Below are positions 55,041 to 64,000 of a stretch of DNA of 64,000 nt, piece by piece. Origin of the DNA: Craspedostauros australis (lineage: Eukaryota > Bacillariophyta > Bacillariophyceae > Mastogloiales > Achnanthaceae). The position numbers and the translations under genes were made by a program. Numbering within the stretch: position 1 is the first letter of the stretch; each line of letters begins with the position of its first letter. The stretch is taken from positions 434,001 through 498,000 of the forward strand of contig JAMXDE010000042.1 in assembly GCA_026770025.1 (NCBI GenBank), in the 5' to 3' direction. The notes beneath the pieces are model-generated. The model saw only the letters and a program-made list of their open reading frames with translations. It was not told the DNA's origin and searched no databases.

Positions 55041-56580
55041 CTTGGTGGTTTGCTTGTGCTGTTACTGATTGCTACGGGTATGGTTGTGTTTGATTGAGTG
55101 TGTGTGTATGTGTGTATCTATTCGACGAGGAAGAGCAGAGCAGGAGGACATGCGATGGCATGGAAGTGGCAATGATCACAAGCCGCGTCAGCGATTGGCG
55201 AGAAGGCGGTACCGCGAGTGTTGAGGGTTGGCGTTGGCAGAGATGAGCAAGAAAGAGGAGACGGAGAGGCAGACAATGAAGAGGAAAGGATGGTGAGTGC
55301 GACATATGATGCGATGTGATACGGTGTGCGCTTGTGTGGATGAGGGTTGATAAGGGCGCCGTCGTGGGTCTGCATGTGCTTGGGGGCGGTGTGGTCATGG
55401 TGTTTGGCTTTGCTTACCTGCTTTGTGTGGGTTTTATGGTGATCTGTTGGGTGCTTGTTTTTTGTTGGTGTGTTTGTGTTGTGTTCGTGTTGGGCGTTTC
55501 GCTTGTTTTGTCTGACGTGCGGAATTATGATGGCAAGCTGTTTGTTGTCTCGGATTGTCAGCGTGTGTTCTGCGTGAGCACCTATTGGCGTTGTGTGTGT
55601 GGTTAGCGTGAACAGATCGTCCTCGTGTTGCGCCACACAGTGTTGCACGCTCTGCTGCAGCGTACTACGACGTGCAATGCTCCCTCCTGTTTTCAACGCA
55701 CGACAAACACAGCACCACGTAAAAAGGCGTGGTTGAGGCTGACTCGCGAAGTGGCTCGGTGAAGCGCGGATTCCCAATTTGTCCTACCGATGGTTTTACG
55801 TCCACTCAACGGAAGAAGAATGGACCGCAATGCGAACGATGGTGTCTCGAGAAACAACGCAGCCCCCCTCGGCGGAATACAGGCGTGGACATATTGCGTC
55901 CGCCCAAAATGTCCATCCCGAGTTTCACGATCGTTTTCTGTGCGCTTTTGTGTGTTGGCGACAGTACCGATTTGTCCGTCCAAAGAGCATACGCCCACTG
56001 CGCGCGCCGGCATGACGAACCAGCATGTCAGAACGGAAAGGACGACAATTTGGTTTCGTCGTGATGCGCCTCGATTGGTCTTCTTGAAGCTCTATGTTCG
56101 GCGTTCGTGAGTTCGGCAGTTCGTGTTTGTCTGTCTGTGGAATGGTGAGGGCCGCAAAGATGCGTCTGCCTGCCTGCCCGCTGGTTCCGTTTTGTCGCAT
56201 TCTGATTCCCTGTTTCGCATTCTTGTTGATTGGTTGGTTGGTTGGCTCTTTGTGCATTTTCTTCTTTGGAACTCAGTCGAATGGGTCACTTTCCAGCGGA
56301 AACTGGATGGCACAGGGACACCCGGCAAAAAGCAACGGAAACGAAAATCGACTAGTACGACTAATTCGACACCCAAGAACGATTTTGTCACTCAGACACG
56401 AGAAAGCCACATGCGACGTTTTGACATCGATGAAGAACAAGTCTTCCTTCGAAGAACTTATGGAGGCATCCTGTTGGTCCTACTTCGGATAAACACAGCG
56501 AGGCAACGATGCAGCTCGCCGGCTTGATCGAGTCCCGTCAGTTAAGAAACCATGCAGTTCGACATTCTAAATATTTCGAA

Positions 56581-56780
56581 TGACGGCTATTTAAATCAAA
56601 TGACGGCTATTTGAATCGAGTGACGGCTATTTAAATCTAATGACGGCTATTTAAGTCGAGTCGCGGCTATTTGAATCGAATGACGGCTATTTAAATCAAA
56701 TGACGGCTATTTAAGTCGAGTCGCGGCTATTTGAATCGAGTGACGGCTATTTGAGTCGAACGGCGGCTATTTTATTCGCA
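56581..56780 (+). repeat. Array 1: ten 20-bp units (TGACGGCTATTT...)
   Basis: Ten units of exactly 20 bp lie in one register. The first half, TGACGGCTAT, is nearly fixed; the second varies between TTAAATCAAA, TTGAATCGAG, TTAAGTCGAG and similar. Units 4-5 and 7-8 share the rarer TCGCGGCTAT form, showing a higher-order duplication. Confidence 0.95.
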
Positions 56781-57244
56781 GTGCTTTCTACTCGTGATCC
56801 AAGTTGACAAGTTGGGAAATTAATCAAGCCAGGTAAATGCGCCTGGTCTCCCAACGAAACCACAAATTGATGGCTCTTCGCTGCTCTGTTCTGCTCTCAA
56901 AGAATCACAACAGAGACGGGTGTGCGTTTGGAGTGTTGTCATCACCGTTCAAATTTCATTGCTATCTTATAAATGTGAAGCCTTGCCAAGTCGAAAAATT
57001 GAATGTTAGGGAAGCCAATGCAAGATGGACTAGACACCTTCATCGCAGCGTTGAACTTCGCATGAGTGTTGATGAGCGTTGACCGATTGCCAAGGTTGAG
57101 CTTCCTGTGTTGCTTGGTGTGGGTGAGCGGTGGTTGATGGCCGGCTGTTGCGTTTTGTGGGGTGTGAGGGAGTGATCTAATTACTAAAATAGTGGTGGAG
57201 ACGTATCCCGTGAAGGCAACAGATGACTAACTAAATAAGTCGAA

Positions 57245-57444
57245 TGACGGCTATTAAAATCTAATGACGGCTATTTGAGTCGAGTGACGGCTATTTAAAT
57301 CTAATGACGGCTATTTGAGTCGAGTGACGGCTATTTAAATAAAATGACGGCTATTTGAGTCGAATGACGGCTATTTAAATCTAATGACGGCTATTTGAGT
57401 CGAGTGACGGCTATTTGAGTCGAACGACGGCTATTAAAATCATG
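57245..57444 (+). repeat. Array 2: ten 20-bp units of the same family
   Basis: Ten units again, same length and orientation as array 1, with mostly alternating TTAAATCTAA and TTGAGTCGAG second halves. The first and last units have one altered base (CTATTAAAAT). Confidence 0.95.
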
Positions 57445-60400
57445 GGTTTGGTTGTTGCACGACTTCTCGGGATTAAATCACGAGGCTGTGCTTCAGGGTC
57501 ATTGTCGGAGTTTCTCCATGATTCTCCCAACAGTGAAACTCGAAGCTATGACTCACGAAGAGTTCCTGAGAACAACAATATGAGTCGAGAGCATTCTTTT
57601 CGCGGGAATATTTGTCATCGCCATTACAACAAGTTTTAATTGGCTGGGCCAGTCATCTCCAATATCGACTAATTCGACCCTTTTTGCCGGGTGTCCCAGA
57701 CGTGAGTTTTGCGCTGTCGTGTTTCGTGCTTCGTGTTTCGGTCAGTTCTCTGTCTCAACGAATCTTCGGACAGAGATGATGCGTGCGTTTTTGTGTGTGG
57801 TATTGTGTGTGCTTCACTTCGGTTGGCCACCGCATGGGTGATGTGGCCGTATCTGGTTTGATGGGTCATCATCACAGCCTGTGTCCTTCACATGGGAGGT
57901 TTGAATGAGTAATATTCTACAATATCCTATGTACCAGGAGGGTACGAGCTATGGTATTGATCGTATACCATCATTGGACTTCATGCTCATTGGTGAAGCC
58001 GGTAGTGATGGTGGGAGTGGGAGTGGGAGTGGTGATGATGGTGGTGGGAGCGGAGTGATGGAGAGGTTGATGGGGAGATCTATTGAGTTGGTTTGCGATG
58101 GTCGTAATGATACTCGCCATCGGCATCAGCATCGGCATCGAGGCCACCATCGCATGTGGTGGGTAGCGTCTTTGGGGATGCTACTTGCTCCGGAAGGGTC
58201 GTACGTAGTCGTATTGGGAGGCCGTCGTCATGCACGCATACATACCTGCATGCATGCATGTGTTGATGAGATGGAGAACAGAGATTGGCAACAGGCATGC
58301 CTCTCTGTTCGAAGAGTGGGAAGGATACCCGAGCGGGGTGTGTCACATGCGTCGTGCTCTCCCACGGATATTCAGACATGAGCGAGTCCACAAGAGCGGC
58401 CATTCTACCCATAGTTTGCTAATGGGTAGTATTATATGTTTGTTGATGATGTTTGATATTCCTGTCGGCGAGAGTCGCAGCCTCGCAACATCATGTCTCT
58501 GGACATGTCTTCCATCCTCGCGGGTTCTATCCACTCCAAGCGTACCGACACGCTCACCCGCTCACTTGTGGGAGCAAGAAGCGAGCAGCGTGTGGAAACG
58601 ATGGACTGCGCCACGCCCGTACATGCGATTCCCATCTCTACGCAGCTCGCAGATCGTACGCGTATCACACAGCGCTCCATGTTCCGTCTCTGTCTGCTCA
58701 CCTCATCTTGCGCTCTCTGGCCGGACCAAAGCAGCATTTGCAGACATGCGAGGACAGAGACTGTCAAAGACACAAATGCACCGGACAACTTGTCTTTGCG
58801 CCATGAGGGGAGGATGGTGTGGGACGGTGCAGGCCGGAATCGTCTCGGAGAACAAAGACGTGCTGTGATGGCATATGCCGTGAATGACCATGACAGCCAT
58901 TGCTGGCATTTGTTCCATGGGAGATACGATCTACTTCGACCTATCATACGGCCTATACGAGCTGCTGGACGCGCAGACGGCAGATGTGAACGTGTAGCAG
59001 ACAGAGATTGAGACAGAACTATTAGATCGCACGAGACACAGCGCAACTGGAGAGAAGTGACAGTGGGAGCTGTTCCCGTGGTGGTTTGTGTGCAGCAGCA
59101 TCGATCACAAGAGACAGAAGGGCAGCCAGAGGACAGGTATTATGCGATCTACGACCTACTCGCGCCATGCGATGGTGATGAATGGCTCGCCTGCCATGAG
59201 TGCTCGACTCTCACGTTCTTTCTTCGCTCTGTCTGTACAAGTAGTCGTAGCTCGCACACGCCTCGGCATGTTTGGCTCAGATATTCTTCCTCCTCTGTCT
59301 GCCTCTTGGCTCCCTCATTCCTGCTTCTTGGTCACATCTATTGGTTGTGACCGAACTGCCTGAATGGCCTCTCCGCCCGGGAAGGAAGTACCCAACTCCT
59401 CGATTCCATAAATGCGGAGGATTGTGCGAGTGGTGCTCACCCTTGCTTCCTTTATCAAGAGAGAGAGAGAGAGAGAGGGCCGTCGCCTCCGGTGATGCAT
59501 TTGACATTGGTCTTGGGAGAAGACCGCGCACACGAGCTTTTGGACATCACTCGTTGTGGTCTCCTCATGTGATCAAGTCTCCTCATTTGAAATGTCATCG
59601 CAACGCCGTCATAGCCCACATGTGGCATGGGGGCGAAGCATCATCCACTGAGCCTCTTTCGCTCCGTTGGTGTCTGTTTCCATTCCTCGTAGCAGCAGGA
59701 ACAGGAACACGACGCAGCAGTCTTCTCCGTCTCTTGGTTGCGCATTTGCTTGCGCACTCTGCAGGACCTCGTGCCGTCATTTCGTTCCATTCACTCTCTG
59801 ATGACCGTCTCCAAGACTCATCATCATGAGCGTCGCTCCTTCATGTTCATCTTCTTGTGGTCGTCTCCATCGTCGAGGATTGATCTGAGTTTCGCAAGGT
59901 GTGAGTGTTGGGAGATGTGGCGTGGTCACCAACAAGTATTGGTACTATATTCTGCTATGGTTGCATTGGTAGCATCACGTGGTCCTTCATGGGGCATGGC
60001 GCCGCTTCCATTCTTCCCCACTCCAGCACAACACACTCATGGAAGGTGTTGTTAGAGATCTTGGACCTGGAACTTTCGCGCACCCCTTCGTTCTCGGTCT
60101 CTCTCTTGATGTGAGGAGTGTTGGCAGATCAAACTGACATCCCGGTTCGCAGTTCAATGCCCATTTTCTTGATGCGCGTGGCGAATTGCAAGATGTGGAA
60201 GATTCGCTGCTTCCTCGGGCACCATGTCGGGGACTGCGCGCATTCCTGACATGTGTGTGTACAGCAGCTGCCGGATGTGGAGAAGTCCACGCACACGTAC
60301 GCGATGGCGTTGCCGACGGTGGATGGAAAGGAGACAGAGAGAAACCGGAATTCCGTGTGGATCAGAAAACCAGCAGATTCATGATGGGAAGTGACGAGAA

Positions 60401-61844
60401 GCAACTTCAACGATGACAAGTTGGGAGGTAAGAAGGTAGAACTTCCGCATCGCAGACGATCGTTGCCGCTCCATTCTCTCTCTCTCTCTCTCTCTGAGGT
60501 GGTCGGGGGGAAGCAAATTCGAACTCTCCCGTTCATGGGATGTTGTTGCGCTCGCGATGGTTCTACCGTTCTTCTTCTTGCAATTGCGCATCATGGATCG
60601 GAATGAGCGTGCAGAGAGTGGAGTGGAGTGGAGTGCTCTCCATGAACATGATGGGAACGACTGTGGTTGCGCTGGATCCAGCCCTGGGCCGGTGAGCGTA
60701 GTACACAAAAGAAGACATGGCAACAGAACCCTGGATAGATTCGTTGATTATGTTGCGTGGTTGTACCCGCGAGTGTCAAGAGAGTGCCACGCAAGTGTCA
60801 CGCGCGCGGGAAGAGAGAGCAAGTTGGTGTTTCCGGCATGGATGGATGTGTCTTGTTCGTGCCCTGGTGTTCGTGTGGTGCTACCCATTGCGCAACACTC
60901 GGCCACTCCTATTTTATGTGATACGAACCCTTGTGTCTCCGACCCGGCGACGATGGGAACTCTCGGCCATTGGACAAGAGGGATGAAGCCGACTGGTAAA
61001 CATCATCGTTTCGGAATGTGCCGTCTTGCGCCGGAAAGGAAGAAGGATCGCACTGGGACCATGCTGTATTGTGTTACTGCGATAGCTATTATATGTTTTG
61101 TAATTGGTTCAGTGGTAGAGTGCATTTGTACGCCGCGCTCTGCAATGCTTATTCGCAAACATCTGCGGGGCTGCTGCAGCCGCCACAGCTTCGTCCACGC
61201 GTGAAAAGGTCACAAGTATGATCCCTGCCGCGTTCCGCTGTCTCCCCTCCTTCTCTCGTGCAAGCTGCGTAGTTGCGTACCCCTTGTTCGTATGGGACGT
61301 CGCAAGATGGCCACAGGTTGCGAGGTGGACGCATGCGTTCTGGGCTTGTGCTTTTGCGTACTTGTCGACTTGGTGAGAGTTGTTGCTGTCCCTCTTGCGT
61401 TGAGCGTAAATCTCCCTGGCATCAAGTTTCATCCTTCCCTTGATCATTGTTGTTGTTGTTATGCTGTTTGGGGCTCACTGCTTCTGTGAGACTTGAGGAC
61501 AGATTGGATGCACAGTGGGTATGCCATGCATCCAATGCATTCACATCAGCTATGGATCGAATGAAGCTGAACCGCGCAAGCGCGCTTGAATGCCGATGAC
61601 TTGATGCGGAACGTCGCCCAAGGCGGAGCAGCCGTCAAGCATATGTTGGTTGACGTCTGTCCATAGCACGTGCGCACCGTGGCGTGGCATGAAACGGCAT
61701 AGTTGGCGTGTGTCGTCGTGCACCCTGTGCAGTGCTCCATATGCACAGTGTGCACAGCAACAGGATGGTGGGCAGTGCTTGCTGTTCGCGCCAAAAGACC
61801 ATGTAAGTATACACCAATGGGTCAATAGTATTCTATGTGCATGG

Positions 61845-62099
61845 CTACTGGCTCATTCGTCGTTCCATCTCGTCCTCGAATGGAAAGTCGCTCACCATGG
61901 ATGCCAACACGCTGTTCTTGGGATCTCTCTTGGGGCTCGTGATCTTGCCAAGGGCTGCTTTGTACACCGCCGATGGCTCGTTGGCGCCCCCCTCTCTCTT
62001 GGCGTTGTCACCCACGATGACTGAGCCTGTGATGGACACGCGCTTGACGGTTGCCAAGCTGTCCGTACCGGAGGATTCGCTGGAGCCGTCCTGTGTCAT
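61845..62099 (-). CDS. Small protein, paralogue of 54852-55040
   Basis: The protein has 84 residues from the ATG at 62099. The N-terminal ~35 residues are S/T/G-rich (MTQDGSSESSGTDSLATVKR) and differ from the paralogue. From residue 39 it aligns with the 62-residue protein: NEPSAVYKAA, DP-x2-S-V, then FPFEDEMERRMSQ at the stop. It lacks membrane spans and cysteines. Both genes are on the minus strand, about 7 kb apart, each preceded by CA-rich sequence. No known domain was recognised. Function is unknown; the conserved acidic-basic C-terminus could be an interaction motif. Confidence 0.6.
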   Translation of the reverse strand: MTQDGSSESSGTDSLATVKRVSITGSVIVGDNAKREGGANEPSAVYKAALGKITSPKRDPKNSVLASMVSDFPFEDEMERRMSQ

Positions 62100-64000
62100 T
62101 GTGGAAGTACACTGGTATCGTATTATACTATTCTAGTGGTGAGATGGGAAGTGATGGAGTATGAAACTGTGACGACGGAGTGCTTTGTGTTGTGGCTGTT
62201 TGGTATTGTGCTGATCTGAGTGTCTGGGGTTCGGAGAAGCACGCAGCAATTTGTGTCGCGTCACCAATTCGGAAACGCGGCAAGAGGGGCAGTGCGAGAT
62301 GAAATGGAATCGGCAATAAGCAGTGGATGCTGGTTGTGAGAGGGTGAATCAAGAGAAACGACGGATCGGCGCAATTGCTTGCGGGCGCTGAGCGGTGACG
62401 TTCCTCTTGTGGATCGCATCATTGTCGCGAACCTGGGATCGCCAAACGCGACGAGACTCAAACGATTGTTTTGTCCACGCCCAGGCGTTCGCCATTGGCG
62501 CCGGTGGCTGTGCTCATGGCTGTGCAACATTGCATGCGTCGATGATCGACGTCGTGCATCGCCAATGGTGCTCAGCTGTGTGCCGCTCTCTCTCTCTCTA
62601 CGATCCCATCGGAAATGCACACCGGTTGAATCAGTCACTGCAACAAGATCGATGCTGCCAAAGTCTTGTTGTTGGAATTGATCTCGTTCGGCCAGACCAG
62701 CGTCGTCCTTGTCATTCCCCAAGAGCTTTCCCTGTCACCATCTCTATCTTACCTTGCTTGTGTTTTTGCTTTGTGTATTGCCTGGGTTGCTTGGTTGTGC
62801 TTGGTTACTGGGTTACTGGGTTGTGCTTGGTTGCTTGATGTTTGTGTTCTTGGTTGTGTTTTGTTGTGTCGTGGTGTGCGCCGCATGCACTCTTTTGTGT
62901 CTCGCTGTGGTTTTGTGTTGGTTTGTGCGCGTTTGTGCGCGTTGTTTCGTGTTTGTTTTGCTGCGAAGTGTTCCACGGTGCTCGTGACAGTGGCGGTCGA
63001 TCATGCGATTGCTGGACCTCGTAACGGCCACGCTTTGTTCATACCCACCCACACGCTCGTCCGAATTCCACCATTTTGATTCGTGTTGATTCAGTTGTCT
63101 TCAGCCATGTGGTATTCGCGGCGAGCCAACACCCCCCTCAACACCCACACAAACACAAACAGCATCACCAAACCGTCGAAAAGAGAGAAAACGTGTCGAG
63201 AAAAGACAGGTTTGTCCGTTGGTCGTGCTTCCGCCCGGTTGTCCCATTTCATCTTTGCTCAATTTGTCCTACTACTTGAATACGTAGGATTGTACGTATT
63301 TGACTTCGCCCACTGACATGGTGCTGTGTGCGTCCGTCCGTCTATCACATTCTCCGCCACCATGTCCTTTGACAAAATTCGCGAATCTGGCACTATCGCG
63401 CGTGTCTGGCCGTTCGCTCCACCAGAACGTGGTTTTCCCTTTTTGTCTCTCTTCGTTTGTCTTCGGCTTTTGTCATTTATGTCGTCCCACGTACTCCTCC
63501 GTTCGTGGAGTACATCACCATCACTCGCCGACACGACGTTTGGCTTTGGTGGCATGTCTGTTCTCTCAGCAGCTTGCCACTTTCTATGCGGAAAGTGTAC
63601 GAGAGCAGAGGATTATCTTGGCACTTTCTGGGACGCCGATTTCTTCACACCCTTGGTCGCCGTGGGGTATTAGACATTTTACTGGTATTCGAGGTAGACA
63701 GAGTGATACGAGGCCATAGTTGTTGACGTCAATGAAACGTCACGGCGGGAAAGGGCATAGTTCCTCCGATGTCTGGTGTATGACATTCTCTCCGTTGTTC
63801 GTTGTGTCATCCCCTGGCAAATGGACAACATAACACACCCAATACCGTTTCTTCTCCCACGCCACATTATAGTTTCCCACGTGGTTGCCGCGTACTTTGC
63901 GAGTTACATATATCCATGAGGAAATTCGTCCACGATAAAAGTCCAAAATTGTCTCAGGAGACAAAGTGAATTTGAGGAGTGCCAAAATTGGTCTCCTCAG
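62100..64000. other. Right-edge region, no supported gene
   Basis: 62750-62980 is GT-rich on the plus strand (leader-like for the 62099 gene). A minus-strand ATG frame at 63259-63555 (98 codons, hydrophilic, K/R/D-rich) and a minus-strand frame at 63740-63985 running in from near the edge are protein-like but unrecognised. They could be parts of a gene or mobile element continuing beyond the window. Confidence 0.35.

Larger units (their letters stand above)
56315..57694. mobile_element. Candidate non-autonomous element: 18-bp inverted repeats enclosing twin 20-bp arrays
   Basis: The 18-bp string GGGACACCCGGCAAAAAG at about 56315-56332 recurs as its exact reverse complement at about 57677-57694. 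Between them lie two arrays of ten 20-bp units and a ~455-bp spacer. A 13-bp direct repeat, CGACTAATTCGAC, lies near 56357 and again near 57667, just inside the right inverted repeat. No transposase frame is inside, and no target-site duplication could be fixed, so mobility is inferred from layout only. Confidence 0.45.
55041..61844. other. 6.8-kb region between the small paralogues, with repeat arrays and no supported gene
   Basis: 55041-55700 is GT-rich on the plus strand, i.e. CA-rich leader-like upstream of the 55040 gene. 56315-57694 is a candidate repeat element described separately. From 57700 to 61840 many medium frames occur on both strands (for example 58432-59046 minus and 59272-59829 plus), but none has a family match or splice support. 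Simple runs are a GA run at 59459-59479 and a CT run at about 60476-60497. Confidence 0.4.

Noticed and set aside
56581..57444. CRISPR array
   Set aside because: Units are directly abutting 20-bp tandem repeats without unique spacers, and the DNA is eukaryotic.
1..64000. tRNA or rRNA genes
   Set aside because: No stretch with a recognisable B-box or T-loop and acceptor pairing, and no rRNA-like sequence, was seen on reading both strands; a dedicated covariance search would be needed to exclude divergent tRNAs.

Overview
The window is nuclear DNA of a photosynthetic eukaryote, most likely a stramenopile with a secondary plastid such as a diatom or a close relative. Genes lie on both strands with long spacers. 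Six GT-AG introns could be placed in five genes by matching reading frame and protein-family continuity. Three neighbouring genes begin with an ER-type signal peptide followed by an aromatic residue and an S/T/A-rich stretch, which is the bipartite plastid-targeting layout of secondary plastids. Proteins carry long N, Q, S, H or C runs, and CA-rich leaders precede many start codons. The species cannot be fixed from the sequence alone.

Layout. 1-1999 (-): an ADCK2-type ABC1/UbiB kinase, cut by the left edge. 3497-4051 (+): a small unknown protein. 4052-8771: no gene called. 8772-10856 (-): an Asn-rich protein with two helicase-associated (HA) domains. 10857-16033: no gene called. 16034-19998: three plastid-targeted proteins, namely a PsbQ/Psb31-like lumenal protein (-), a DUF2214 membrane protein (+, divergent from the first) and a FAM210/DUF1279 protein (+, spliced). 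20631-22494 (-): a TMEM151-like protein (spliced). 23217-24332 (+): a FAHD1-type hydrolase. 24450-28114 (-): a three-exon glycosyltransferase fusion. 28880-31239 (+): a secretory protein with a His-rich head and a Cys-rich tail. 33156-40343 (+): a 2395-residue Cache plus class C GPCR-like receptor. 40809-42047 (-): a basic low-complexity protein. 47183-49552 (+): a spliced protein with a GPPLTIGW-type motif. 50569-52746 (+): a phytyl ester synthase-like protein.

The last 11 kb hold little recognisable coding sequence. They carry two small paralogous proteins (54852-55040 and 61845-62099, both -) and, between them, two arrays of ten 20-bp repeats enclosed by an 18-bp inverted repeat, which may be a non-autonomous mobile element.

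Functional themes are plastid membranes and lumen (16-20 kb, 50.5-52.7 kb), mitochondrial metabolism (ADCK2-like and FAHD1-like), the secretory pathway and its glycans (24.4-31.2 kb), and environmental sensing (33-40 kb). The strongest candidates for new biology are the two-step O-glycosylation-like fusion, the Cache-7TM receptor with its EPHE-repeat tail, the His/Cys-rich membrane protein, the small paralogue pair and the twin-array element.
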